The translations under genes and the position numbers were made by a program. The notes beneath the pieces were generated by a model that worked only from the letters and a program-made list of their open reading frames with translations, had not been told where the DNA came from and did not search any database. Below are positions 18,962 to 28,700 of a DNA stretch of 64,000 nt, one piece after another (positions within the stretch are counted from its first letter, which is position 1; each line of letters starts with the position of its first letter). Source of the DNA: Acidimicrobiaceae bacterium (GTDB lineage: Bacteria; Actinomycetota; Acidimicrobiia; Acidimicrobiales; MedAcidi-G1); contig PBDJ01000027.1 in NCBI GenBank assembly GCA_002717365.1, positions 1 to 64,000 of the forward strand, read 5' to 3'.

Positions 18962-19000
18962 CGACGAGAGGCCTGATATTTCAGGCCTCTCTGTCGTTTT
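18962..19000 (+). terminator. island-borne intrinsic terminator downstream of tmRNA
   Basis: CGACGAGAGGCCTGA-TATT-TCAGGCCTCTCTGTCG-TTTT near-perfect hairpin followed by T-run. Confidence 0.8.
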
Positions 19001-19023
19001 GGGCCTCCTCAGGGGGCGCCCCG

Positions 19024-19040
19024 TTGCACACAATTGCACA
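19024..19040 (+). repeat. candidate integrase arm-type sites (TTGCACA x2), left end
   Basis: TTGCACA at 19024-19030 and 19034-19040. Confidence 0.45.
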
Positions 19041-19095
19041 AAGGCGCGTTCGCTCCCATGTTGTCCAATACGTCCACCTCGGTACCTTCGTAAGC

Positions 19096-20256
19096 ATGCA
19101 AGCACGGAGTGGATCAGGGCAGATTCGGTCATTGGGTCAGGACCGGTTCCTCGTCCGGATCAGCGCTGGCGTAGACCCCGCCACGGGTAAACGCCGTCAG
19201 CCCTCAAGGGTTGTACGCGGAACTCGTCAAGATGCTGAACGGGTCCGAGCGGAGCTTCTCCTCGCTGAGACGGGAACATGCGCATCGGAGAGCACGGTCC
19301 CGCTCAGGAGTCTTGTCCTCAAACACCTTGCTGCTCCAACGAAGAGTGGGCAGCAACGTGCGCCTTACAGCAAGCATCGAGAACAGCGTCGTTTCAACTG
19401 CCATGTTGGCCCTGTTCTCAGTGGTCGTATTGCTGACGACGTTCATCCTCATGAGTTGACCCGCCTTTACGACACCTTGATCGCCAAGGGACTCAAGCCC
19501 TCCTCAGTTCAACGAGTCCACGGCCTCCTCTGTGCCGCCTACTCATGGGGTTTGAAAAGAGGATTCGTTTCCTCCAACCCGGCCAAGCTCGCGGAGTGCC
19601 CCACGGCCCGCACGGAACCACCACATGCGCCGTCCATGGAGACTGTCCAGGCGCATCTTGAAATCCTCCAGGAAGATCCCGAGACCGCCCTAGCCGTCAG
19701 GCTCGCTGCCACCATCGGTCTACGACGCAACGAGATCGCCGGTCTTCGATGGGCACACATCGACCTCGATGAGGGACTCGTCTCAATCACAGAAGGCATC
19801 ACCGTTACTCCCGGTCAAGGTGCCTCTGTGACCTCAACCAAAACCGGCCATCACGGCCACGGGGTCCTCTCAATCGATGAGGGATTGGTGGCCATGCTTC
19901 GTGACGCCTACGACAACCTTGAGAAGGTCGCAGCAGATCTTGGGGAGGACGTTCCTTCCGATGCCTATGTGTTCTCTTCAGGTCCTCTTCATGAGAAACC
20001 AATCAACCCGGACACGTTGACGAAGCGTCTCCGAAGGCACATGGACCGCCATCCGGAAATCCCTTCATTCACCTTGAAGGATCTGCGGGCGTTTACGGCC
20101 ACGATGCTTGAGGCCACCGGTGCTGACATCACCACCGCCCAGGCGGTTCTCAGGCATGCCTCAGGCCAGACGACGATGAGGCATTACCGGGCGGCGCGTA
20201 TGGACCGGGTTCGTGGGGCCACCGTTGAGTTGGGACAACTGATAGGCGGCGTGTAG
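19096..20256 (+). CDS. tyrosine recombinase/integrase
   Basis: GLRRNEIAGLRW (Arg box I), LKDLRAFTATML, LRHASGQTTMRHYR (H-x-x-R/H ... catalytic Tyr); ATG 19096 preferred over the track start 19024. Confidence 0.9.
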   Translation: MQARSGSGQIRSLGQDRFLVRISAGVDPATGKRRQPSRVVRGTRQDAERVRAELLLAETGTCASESTVPLRSLVLKHLAAPTKSGQQRAPYSKHREQRRFNCHVGPVLSGRIADDVHPHELTRLYDTLIAKGLKPSSVQRVHGLLCAAYSWGLKRGFVSSNPAKLAECPTARTEPPHAPSMETVQAHLEILQEDPETALAVRLAATIGLRRNEIAGLRWAHIDLDEGLVSITEGITVTPGQGASVTSTKTGHHGHGVLSIDEGLVAMLRDAYDNLEKVAADLGEDVPSDAYVFSSGPLHEKPINPDTLTKRLRRHMDRHPEIPSFTLKDLRAFTATMLEATGADITTAQAVLRHASGQTTMRHYRAARMDRVRGATVELGQLIGGV

Positions 20257-20396
20257 TCGAGGTTTTAGTGGTACGCCCCCCGGGACTCGCCAATAAAGGC
20301 GGAATGAACCCTTGGCCGTATGCCCTGGCACCACCAATTCAAGCCTCTCAGGGTGCCGGATTGGTGTACCGCCCGGCGTTTGGATCCAATGGGCGG

Positions 20397-21512
20397 GTGA
20401 AGTCCCGACACCCACTCCTCGCCGCAGGCGTCCTGGCAGCGCTTGTCGTCGCGTGCGCCGGGAACGAGGCGGCCACCAGGACGGTTCCTACCCCGATCGT
20501 CGCCGATGGCTACCCGGCACAGTCCGAGGCCGTGCCCTGGCCGACCGACGTCTGGCCCCGGGCGGACCTTCCGGCCGAGGTCGCCAGAGAGGTCCGGCGA
20601 CTCGTCGCTATGGCGTTGCGTGACCCGGGTCGTCCCTATGGGGGCATCGACGCCGTGGCGATCGTCCGTAGTGGCAGCCTGCTGCTGGTCGACAGCCACG
20701 AGGCCTACGACCCGTCGACGCCCCACTCGTCGTTCTCGATCGCCAAGAGCGTCACGCACGCCGCCGTGGGAATCCTCACCGGTGACGGGCGCCTCGACAT
20801 CGACACCCCGACCGGGCTGGCCGAGTGGCCGGCCGACGACCCCCGGGCGCAGATCACGATCGACAACCTCCTCCGCATGCAGAGCGGCCTCGGGTGGAAC
20901 GAGAGCAACCCTGACTACGCGCTCGGCGACGCCGTGGCGATCGTCGTCGGCCAAGGGAACGCCGATGCCTCGGGCTACGCGGCGGCGAAGCCGCTCGTGG
21001 CAGAACCCGGAACCACCTTCAACTACAGCACCGGCGACACGGCGATCGTGGCGTCGCTGCTGGCCGATGAACTCGGCTCCGGAGAAGCACTCGAAGCCTG
21101 GTTGGCCGACCGGTTGTTCGGGCCACTCGGCATCCGGTCGATCAAACTGGAGTTGGACGGCACGGGCAACTGGCTGGGTGGCACCGGCGCCAACATGTCG
21201 CTCGAGGACTTCGCCCGCTTCGGGCTGCTCTACCTGCGCGGCGGCGTCTGGGAGGACGGGTGGCTACTCCCCGAGGGCTGGGTCGACCATGCCCGGACGC
21301 CCAGCGGCTCATTCGCCGGCTACGAATACGGAGCCGGTTGGTGGCTGGGCGAGGGCGGGTTCTCGGCCGTGGGCTTCCTCGGCCAGCAGGTCGTGGTCGT
21401 GCCGGGCCTGGACCTCGTGGTCGTGGTGTTGGCCACCGGCGGTGAGACAGACCGACTCGTCTACGACCTCGTTTCCGTGTTCGCCTGGTGGTTGGGGATA
21501 GACGTCCGGTAG
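20397..21512 (+). CDS. serine hydrolase (beta-lactamase/class C-like), predicted lipoprotein
   Basis: GTG 20397, MKSRHPLLAAGVLAALVVAC lipobox; SFSIAKSVTH (SxxK); class C-like fold sequence. Confidence 0.8.
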   Translation: MKSRHPLLAAGVLAALVVACAGNEAATRTVPTPIVADGYPAQSEAVPWPTDVWPRADLPAEVAREVRRLVAMALRDPGRPYGGIDAVAIVRSGSLLLVDSHEAYDPSTPHSSFSIAKSVTHAAVGILTGDGRLDIDTPTGLAEWPADDPRAQITIDNLLRMQSGLGWNESNPDYALGDAVAIVVGQGNADASGYAAAKPLVAEPGTTFNYSTGDTAIVASLLADELGSGEALEAWLADRLFGPLGIRSIKLELDGTGNWLGGTGANMSLEDFARFGLLYLRGGVWEDGWLLPEGWVDHARTPSGSFAGYEYGAGWWLGEGGFSAVGFLGQQVVVVPGLDLVVVVLATGGETDRLVYDLVSVFAWWLGIDVR

Positions 21513-22081
21513 GCGTCGAGTCGTCAGCGGGTTTATCCGACGGCGTTCCGCTTTTATTGATACGCCCCCCGAGACGGCGGACATTGGCCCTAAACCGAAG
21601 ACCTCGGTGTGGCAGAGTTTGGGCAGCGCAACCAACGCCTTGGGCGCAGGTGCTGTGAATTTGTTGTACGCTCCCCAGGACGTACAACACAAAACTCAAT
21701 CTTGAACCTGCCTCCGTGTATCTCCACCCCAGAGGCTCATCCTCAGATTTGAGTCCTCATCAGATGTAACCCACCCCACCCGCCGGGATGGCACCGAACT
21801 ACCTATCTGCAGCAACCTCAACCGGCGTTTGGAGGGGTCCGCCATCTTGTGCTCACAGTGGACATACGTAATACTCGTCTTTGCTTTATAAGAAATAAGG
21901 AGAGGTCTTCATGCAGAGGACTCACAATCGATTCCATATGCTGCAAAGTTCAAGTGTCGCTGTGGGTTTCGCTTCCGGCTTCTTCGAACTCACCACAGTT
22001 CCGCAAGGACTCCCGCTTCCCCGCAAGAGCCTTCGCACGTTGAACTGGCGTCGACCGACCATTACTTGGTGCACCAGTTAG

Positions 22082-22957
22082 ATGAAACCGGCACCCTTCC
22101 GTCTAGAAACTCCTCGGAGTCTTGGTGAGTGCGTTGAATTCCTGACAGAACATGGGGACGAGGCGAAGATCCTCGCCGGCGGCCAAAGCCTCGTCCCTCT
22201 GATGAACTTGCGACTCGCCCAGCCTTCGGTTCTCCTTGATATAGGCGGCCTAGAAGCCCTCGATTTCGTGGAAAAGAACGAACAAAGTTTTCGAATCGGT
22301 GCAGTAACTCGCCTCAGGGACTTAGAGCGCGACGCGAACGTTGCCGAATCCCAACCGTTACTCGCCGAGGCGCTTCCCTATATCGGACACATCCAAATCC
22401 GTAACCGAACAACGGTCGGCGGCAGTATCGCTCATGCTGACCCCGCAGCGGAACTACCTGCGGTCCTTCTTGCCTGCGGAGGCACCATAAAATCAGTCGG
22501 CCCAAACGGCGAACGAGAAATACCAGCAAACAATTTCTTTGAATCCTACTTCAGCACCAACCTGGAAGAAGATGAGGTGATTGCTGAGATAGAACTTCCT
22601 CGGTGGAAGCCTGCATGCGGCTGGTCTATTCAAGAGGTCAGCAGACGTCACGGCGACTTCTCGCTCATCGGAATCGCATGCCGCGTATCCTGCGATGAAG
22701 AAGGGGTAGTTACCGAGGCCGCCGCGGCATTCTTTGGAGTTGGGGCAACCCCAAGTCTTGCCGAAAGCGCCTCGTCTCTAGTCGGCACCAAAGCCGACGA
22801 CGAAGCCCTGCGCCAAGTAGCGGAAGCGACTACCGCTGAGTTAGATCCGCCGACAGACATACATGTCTCTGCGGATTACCGCAAGCAAGTAGGTGGCGCT
22901 CTCGCCCGGCGCTCTCTCTCAATCGCCTACCAACGTGCAACCAGGAGTATCACATGA
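22082..22957 (+). CDS. molybdenum hydroxylase FAD-binding (medium) subunit
   Basis: KILAGGQSLVPLMNLRLAQPSVLLDIGG, RNRTTVGGSIAHADPAAELPAVLLA. Confidence 0.92.
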   Translation: MKPAPFRLETPRSLGECVEFLTEHGDEAKILAGGQSLVPLMNLRLAQPSVLLDIGGLEALDFVEKNEQSFRIGAVTRLRDLERDANVAESQPLLAEALPYIGHIQIRNRTTVGGSIAHADPAAELPAVLLACGGTIKSVGPNGEREIPANNFFESYFSTNLEEDEVIAEIELPRWKPACGWSIQEVSRRHGDFSLIGIACRVSCDEEGVVTEAAAAFFGVGATPSLAESASSLVGTKADDEALRQVAEATTAELDPPTDIHVSADYRKQVGGALARRSLSIAYQRATRSIT

Positions 22958-23433
22958 CCGGTACAACGTCTATCGGCATACGGGTCAACGGAGAAGACTT
23001 CGAGAGAGAGGTAGAAGACCGCCTTACGCTCGCAGACTTTCTGCGGAGCGAACTGAGACTTACCGGGACACACCTAGGGTGTGAACAAGGATCCTGCGGA
23101 GCGTGCACTGTGCTCCTTGATGGTTCAGCCATACGGTCATGCCTCGTCTTTGCTTCCCAGTTAACTGGAGCAGAAGTAACAACGGTCGAGGGCCTCGCTA
23201 ATCAAGCGGACCTCCATCCCCTTCAGTCCGCCTTCATCAAGAACGATGCTTTGCAGTGCGGATTCTGTACCCCCGGCTTTCTTCTAACAGCTGTCGAAAT
23301 CCTTAACGAAACTGACCACGCGGACGAAAGTACGATCCGCGAGGCCATTTCGGGAAACATTTGTAGGTGCACTGGATATCAAGGCATCGTCGATGCCATC
23401 GTTGAAGTCGCCCGATCAGGATCGGAACGATGA
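22954..23433 (+). CDS. molybdenum hydroxylase [2Fe-2S] (small) subunit
   Basis: GTHLGCEQGSCGACTVLLDG, LQCGFCTPGFLLTA, GNICRCTGYQGIVDAI. Confidence 0.95.
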   Translation: MTGTTSIGIRVNGEDFEREVEDRLTLADFLRSELRLTGTHLGCEQGSCGACTVLLDGSAIRSCLVFASQLTGAEVTTVEGLANQADLHPLQSAFIKNDALQCGFCTPGFLLTAVEILNETDHADESTIREAISGNICRCTGYQGIVDAIVEVARSGSER

Positions 23434-25715
23434 AGGCCGAAGAGTTTGTCCGCGGTCAGGGCCAGTACCTCGCAGATCTCCCTGACCAAGACTGTCTCCA
23501 CGTTGCGTTTGTCAGAAGCCCTCATGCACACGCAAGGGTTGGAGAGATTCGAGCGCCAGAATCAAGTGCGCTCATTGCAATATGTACGGGGGCCGATCTT
23601 CTAGCTGACATCAGCCCATTCCGTGTAATCGCCCCAGGTCATCTGGACTATGACTGGTATCCACTTGCCCACGATCGTGTTCTTTTTGTTGGAGAGCCCG
23701 TGGCGGCCGTGGTAGCTGAAACCCCATACATCGCTGAAGACTTGGCCGCAGAAGTCGAGGTCGAATATGACCCTCTAGACGCTGTCACGACCCTTGATGA
23801 GTCGATAACCGGCGGAACCGTTCTCCATGCAGAACTGGAAAACAATGTCCTTTTCAATCTTCCTGTTAATGAAGGTGCAACAGCAGACACGTTTGCCGCA
23901 GCCCATCTCGTTGTAGAGCAAGAATTCGAGTACCCAAGGCAGAATGCACTACCACTCGAAACGCGCGGAGTCTTGGCCCGCTTTGATCCCAGAGACCAGC
24001 GCTACACGGTCTTCACCTCCACGCAAATGCCCCACTTGATTCGCTCGGCACTCTCACAAATCCTGAACGTCAACGAAGACGACATCCGCGTGATTAAGCC
24101 CGATGTTGGAGGAGGCTTCGGCCTCAAGGGACAACTCTTCCCTGAAGAGGTCGTCCTTCCGGCACTAGCTCGGAAACTCGGTCGCCCTCTGAAATGGATT
24201 GAAGACCGCCGAGAAAGCCTGATGGCCGGTGGTCACGCCCACGAGGAACGACTTCATCTTTCTGCTGCGTTTGACGCTGACGGAAATCTTCTCGCGACCA
24301 AGTCCCTACTTGATGGTGACGCCGGTGCGCACTCCACCTTTCCATTTGGAGCAGGGCTGGACCCTCTGACTGGTGCGTTAAATATCTTTGGCGCATACCG
24401 CCACAAGGCTTCTGAATTCACGGCTCGCGCTTTCGCAACTAACAAAGCCCCTGCTGTTAGTTACCGTGGAGTCGGCCAAATACAGAGCGTTTTCGCAGTT
24501 GAGCGACTAATGGACATCGCTGCGGATCAACTCAAGTTGGACCCAGCAGAGTTGCGGAAACTTAACCTCTATGAAAACTCTGAGTTCCCAGTTACTTCTC
24601 CTGGTGGAAATGAATTTGATACTGGGTCATACAGGGAAACTCTGGAGATCGCACTTGATCGAGCCGACTACACGGGCCTCCGAAGAGAGCAAGAAACTGC
24701 CCGCGAAGAGGGTCGGCTGTACGGCATAGGGCTAGCAACCTTTAATGAAGTCTCTGGAGTCTCGATCTTTGGGTACGACGGAGCTTCAATCCGGATCGGC
24801 CCCGATGGCCAAGTAAGGGCATTTATTAGCACCGGGTCCAGCGGGCAGGGACATGAGAAGGTCTATGGTCGACTGGTCGCAGAAGCTCTTGGTATCTCTC
24901 CAGAACTTGTCCGGGTTATAGAAGGAGATACTGACTTCTGTCCGGTGGGCGCCGGGACGTACGCAAGTCGCTCAATGGTTACTACGGGGAACTTGCTTGA
25001 AAGTGCCGCTAGAGAACTACGCGACAAGATCCTAATGATCGGCGGGCTCCTATTGAGCCCAGATGATCTGATTCCAATGGAGAACGCGGCTAACGAACTT
25101 CGGATCGCTGACGGTGTGATCAGCCTCGTTCGTGAGCCAACGGCGACGGTGACGTTCGAAGCGGTCGCGCAGTTGGCTCATATGAAGAACTTTGACTTCC
25201 CTCTTCCACAAGAACTAGTAGAAGCGGGCCTTGAGTGCACACACTACGAACAACACAAGACTGTCTATTCGAATTCTTCCGCTGTGGCCGCAGTGGAAAT
25301 CGATCCTGATACGGCTCAGTTTTCTATCCGTCGCTGTGTAATCATCGGTGACTGCGGAAGGATCTTTGACTCCTCAACCGTTGATGCTCAACTTGTGGGC
25401 GGAGCTGCGATGGGCTTGGGATGTGCACTGTTTGAACATCTCGCATACGACAGCAACGGACAGATACTCACCACCAGTCTCCTGGATTACTTAGTTCCAG
25501 TATCAACTGATATTCCACAAATTGAAATTGGTCATCTAGAGACGCCATCAACCTTCTCCGCAAATGGGACTAAGGGAATGGGGGAAGGGGGGACTATGGC
25601 CATGCCAGCGGTTCTTGCAAACGCCGTTGCAGACGCTCTCATGGACAAGGGCCGACTGCTCAACAAGATTCCACTCTCTGAAGAGAATATCTTCCAGTTG
25701 CTTCAAATTTCCTAG
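23430..25715 (+). CDS. molybdenum hydroxylase molybdopterin-binding (large) subunit, xanthine dehydrogenase/form II type
   Basis: DVGGGFGLKGQ, VSYRGVGQ, GMGEGGTMAMPAVLANAVADAL; ATGA overlap with small subunit. Confidence 0.92.
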   Translation: MKAEEFVRGQGQYLADLPDQDCLHVAFVRSPHAHARVGEIRAPESSALIAICTGADLLADISPFRVIAPGHLDYDWYPLAHDRVLFVGEPVAAVVAETPYIAEDLAAEVEVEYDPLDAVTTLDESITGGTVLHAELENNVLFNLPVNEGATADTFAAAHLVVEQEFEYPRQNALPLETRGVLARFDPRDQRYTVFTSTQMPHLIRSALSQILNVNEDDIRVIKPDVGGGFGLKGQLFPEEVVLPALARKLGRPLKWIEDRRESLMAGGHAHEERLHLSAAFDADGNLLATKSLLDGDAGAHSTFPFGAGLDPLTGALNIFGAYRHKASEFTARAFATNKAPAVSYRGVGQIQSVFAVERLMDIAADQLKLDPAELRKLNLYENSEFPVTSPGGNEFDTGSYRETLEIALDRADYTGLRREQETAREEGRLYGIGLATFNEVSGVSIFGYDGASIRIGPDGQVRAFISTGSSGQGHEKVYGRLVAEALGISPELVRVIEGDTDFCPVGAGTYASRSMVTTGNLLESAARELRDKILMIGGLLLSPDDLIPMENAANELRIADGVISLVREPTATVTFEAVAQLAHMKNFDFPLPQELVEAGLECTHYEQHKTVYSNSSAVAAVEIDPDTAQFSIRRCVIIGDCGRIFDSSTVDAQLVGGAAMGLGCALFEHLAYDSNGQILTTSLLDYLVPVSTDIPQIEIGHLETPSTFSANGTKGMGEGGTMAMPAVLANAVADALMDKGRLLNKIPLSEENIFQLLQIS

Positions 25716-25810
25716 GGCCTCATTGTTCAACAAGTAAAGATCCAATACCAACTAATAGAAACACCATTCACTAAGACTCGATGTCTAAGTAGCGATTGAG
25801 AGGATTTGCT

Positions 25811-26959
25811 ATGCGACACCCATTAAAGACACTTATAGCCACCTTGGTCATTTCTATGGTTGCAATCGGTTGTAGTTCTGAAGCGGACGAGAGTGCCGCT
25901 TCTGCCACAACGGCTGCTCCGGCCACAACGGCTGCTCCGGCCACAACGGCTGCTGGTGTTGAGCCAATCGGGGTCGCGATGCTGATCGCTGATTCCACTT
26001 GTGCGGATGAGGGTTATTTCCTCACGCATTGTGAAGGTCTCGAAGCGATTGGGGCCATGGACGGAGTCGAGTGGACTGCGCTTGAGGAATTCATTCCTGT
26101 GACCGAGGAATACACGCAGCTCACTGAGCAGTACATCGCTGATGGTGCCAGTATTGTGATTGATCCGGGAGCAGTCGGTGATGTCTTCCTGGACGGATGT
26201 TCTGGTATGGGTGTTGCCTGTTTCCAGACGTATGGCCTTCCAGATGCTGACGGAAACTTTGCGGATGATGTCGTGGCTTACTACCCACGGCACTGGGAAT
26301 CCGCTTACCTGTCAGGTGTCGCAGCTGGGCATGTGACAGAAACTGGCCACCTCGGGTACGTGGTTTCGTTCGATGTTCCTCTCATCGTCGCAAACGTAAA
26401 CGCGTTCCTGATGGGCTGTCAGTCCGTCCGAAGTGACTGCATGATCAGCACGGTGACGATCAACTCTTGGTACGACCCGCCACAGGAGGTCGAAGCCACT
26501 AACGCTTTGGTCAACGGCGGCGCTGATGTTCTCTTCGGCTTCATCGATGATCCTTCGGTGATCGCGACAGCAGAGGAGCGCGGTGTTTGGGCCGTCACGA
26601 TGTTCAAGGACATGCGCCGCTTCGGTGAGAACGCTTACCTGACTTCTGCCCTGATGAACTGGGATGACTTCTACACAGAAGAGGTCGGAAACGTTCTCAA
26701 CGGCACATGGACTGGTGGACGCCTAGAACTATTCGACCTTGGTGTAGGCCATGACATCGATGCGTTCGGAGCCAACGTGCCTGCGGACGTACAGAGTGCC
26801 GTGATGGACGTGCGTCAACAGATGCTCGACGGTTCCTTCAACCCGTTCGTCGGACCTATCTACGACACCAATGGTGAAATGCAGATTGGTGCTGGAGAGG
26901 AACTCACGGACGACTACATGTACTCCAAGTGGGATTGGTACATCGACGGCGTCGGGTGA
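25811..26959 (+). CDS. BMP-family ABC transporter substrate-binding lipoprotein
   Basis: MRHPLKTLIATLVISMVAIGCSS lipobox, Thr/Ala linker, BMP-type sequence with NAYLTSALMNWDDFY; upstream of matching ABC genes. Confidence 0.82.
   Translation: MRHPLKTLIATLVISMVAIGCSSEADESAASATTAAPATTAAPATTAAGVEPIGVAMLIADSTCADEGYFLTHCEGLEAIGAMDGVEWTALEEFIPVTEEYTQLTEQYIADGASIVIDPGAVGDVFLDGCSGMGVACFQTYGLPDADGNFADDVVAYYPRHWESAYLSGVAAGHVTETGHLGYVVSFDVPLIVANVNAFLMGCQSVRSDCMISTVTINSWYDPPQEVEATNALVNGGADVLFGFIDDPSVIATAEERGVWAVTMFKDMRRFGENAYLTSALMNWDDFYTEEVGNVLNGTWTGGRLELFDLGVGHDIDAFGANVPADVQSAVMDVRQQMLDGSFNPFVGPIYDTNGEMQIGAGEELTDDYMYSKWDWYIDGVG
25905..25956 (+). repeat. 18-bp tandem repeat (~3 copies) encoding Ala/Thr/Pro linker
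   Basis: CCACAACGGCTGCTCCGG repeated from 25905. Confidence 0.9.
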
Positions 26960-27017
26960 GGTTTGATTCAAAAGAGTGCTTCACGGCAGATGGGCCCTAC
27001 ATAGACAACGCTGGTAC

Positions 27018-27046
27018 GGGGGAACTCCGAAATCGGGGGTTCCCCC
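27018..27046 (+). promoter_or_regulatory. intra-operon hairpin between SBP and ABC ATPase genes
   Basis: GGGGGAACTCC-GAAATC-GGGGGTTCCCCC, 11-bp stem (one G-U). Confidence 0.55.
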
Positions 27047-27139
27047 GGCCAGTGGGCCGAGTTGGGCGGGTAGTAGGTCCAGATTCGAAGGATGCTCCTG
27101 CCCTTGAAGGATCATTTACCTGGTGAGGGGATTTAGGAA

Positions 27140-28690
27140 ATGATTGTCGAGGACAATGCCCCACGGTCGGCGATCGCACCCCTCGTGGAAATGCGTGAAG
27201 TCACCAAACAGTTTGGCAGTTTGACAGCAGTTAACCGCGTTGACCTGGACATTCATGCAGGTGAAGTCCATGCAATTCTCGGTGAGAATGGCGCGGGAAA
27301 AACAACACTCATGAATGTCCTCACAGGACTCCTCAAGCCTGATTCAGGTCAAATATTCCTTGATGGATCAGAAATCTCCATCTCTTCGCCGCGGAAAGCA
27401 CTTGAACTGGGAATCGGTATTGTCCACCAGCACTTTCGTCTAGTCGAGAACTTTACTGCCGCCGAGAATCTCCACCTCGGCTGGAACGACACACCTCGAC
27501 TCGCGGGCAACAAGGATCTCATTGACCGGACACATGCCTTGGCAAAGCAATTCAACCTTGACGTTGAACCCAATGCCCGGATCTGGCAGTTATCCGTTGG
27601 CGAACAACAGCGTGTTGCAATCTTGCGCACACTGTCACGCGGAGCCCGAATCCTGATACTGGATGAACCAACTGCAGTTCTAACTCCGCCCGAAGCCGAG
27701 CGACTATTTGAAATGCTTCGCGGCCTCGCAGAAAGCAGTAACCGTGCCGTGATCTTCATTTCCCACAAACTGGACGAAGTAATCACTGCTTCCGATCAGG
27801 TAACAGTCCTCCGAGCAGGTAGTCGTGTCAACACACTGAGAACGGTTGACTGCAATCAAGAACTTTTAGCAGAGATGATGATCGGCCGACACCTAGACAC
27901 CCAACCTGCTCCACCTGCCAAGGATTTGGGTCCGGCGGTACTGGTTGGAAAAAGAATCGTAGTCAGAAATGACCGCGGACTTCCTGCACTGGAGAACATC
28001 GATCTTGAACTCCGATCAGGTGAAATCATCGGAGTAGCGGGAGTTGCCGGAAATGGACAACGAGAGTTATCTGAAGTTCTCACAGGACTCCGTTCTATAG
28101 ATACCGGACAGATTTTCGTGGGTGATCAAGAGCTAACCAATGCGGACCCAGCAGATTTTCTTCGAGCCGGAATAGGCCACATCCCCGAAGACCGCTATTC
28201 CTCTGGCCTTGTCTCATCCGAATCAATCGAACACAACGCCATTCTTCGCGCCTTTCGAGACCCACCAATCCGGCGGGGCCTATTCCTCAGCCCAGCAGAT
28301 ATCAAGAACCATGCAGAACAGTTGGTTAATACGGTCAAGATTGCAGTTAGAGACCTGAGGTCTAGTGTCCGAGCACTTTCCGGCGGAAATGCACAGCGAT
28401 TACTCACAGGACGTGAGATTGCTGCCGCATCAAAGGTGCTTGTGGCCGTCCACCCCACGCGAGGACTTGATGTCGGGGCGGCTGAGGCAGTTCGTCAAGT
28501 ACTACTGAAGGCCCGAGATTCAGGAGTTGGGATTCTCTTAATATCTGAAGATCTTTCAGAATTGCTGAGTTTGGCTGATCGTATTGTTGTGATGTTCCGG
28601 GGGCGATTGACCGGTGAGTTCAACAAGTACGAATACGACGTCAACACCCTTGGTCTACTAATGGGCGGCAGCCCGGTAGAAGTCAGTTAG
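27140..28690 (+). CDS. ABC transporter ATP-binding protein, double-domain nucleoside/BMP type
   Basis: GENGAGKTTLMNVLTGLLKPDSG, SVGEQQRVAILRTLSRGARILILDEPTAVLTPPE; second degenerate domain. Confidence 0.93.
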   Translation: MIVEDNAPRSAIAPLVEMREVTKQFGSLTAVNRVDLDIHAGEVHAILGENGAGKTTLMNVLTGLLKPDSGQIFLDGSEISISSPRKALELGIGIVHQHFRLVENFTAAENLHLGWNDTPRLAGNKDLIDRTHALAKQFNLDVEPNARIWQLSVGEQQRVAILRTLSRGARILILDEPTAVLTPPEAERLFEMLRGLAESSNRAVIFISHKLDEVITASDQVTVLRAGSRVNTLRTVDCNQELLAEMMIGRHLDTQPAPPAKDLGPAVLVGKRIVVRNDRGLPALENIDLELRSGEIIGVAGVAGNGQRELSEVLTGLRSIDTGQIFVGDQELTNADPADFLRAGIGHIPEDRYSSGLVSSESIEHNAILRAFRDPPIRRGLFLSPADIKNHAEQLVNTVKIAVRDLRSSVRALSGGNAQRLLTGREIAAASKVLVAVHPTRGLDVGAAEAVRQVLLKARDSGVGILLISEDLSELLSLADRIVVMFRGRLTGEFNKYEYDVNTLGLLMGGSPVEVS

Positions 28691-28700
28691 GGATATTGCC

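Noticed and set aside
20443-21501. 352-aa plus-strand ORF rich in R/P/T/S
   Set aside because: Out-of-frame shadow of the serine hydrolase gene in high-GC DNA.
23430-25715. Aerobic CO dehydrogenase (coxL) identity
   Set aside because: Lacks the form I AYxCSFR motif; YRGVGQ indicates a form II/other molybdenum hydroxylase, and no coxDEF-like accessory genes are seen.
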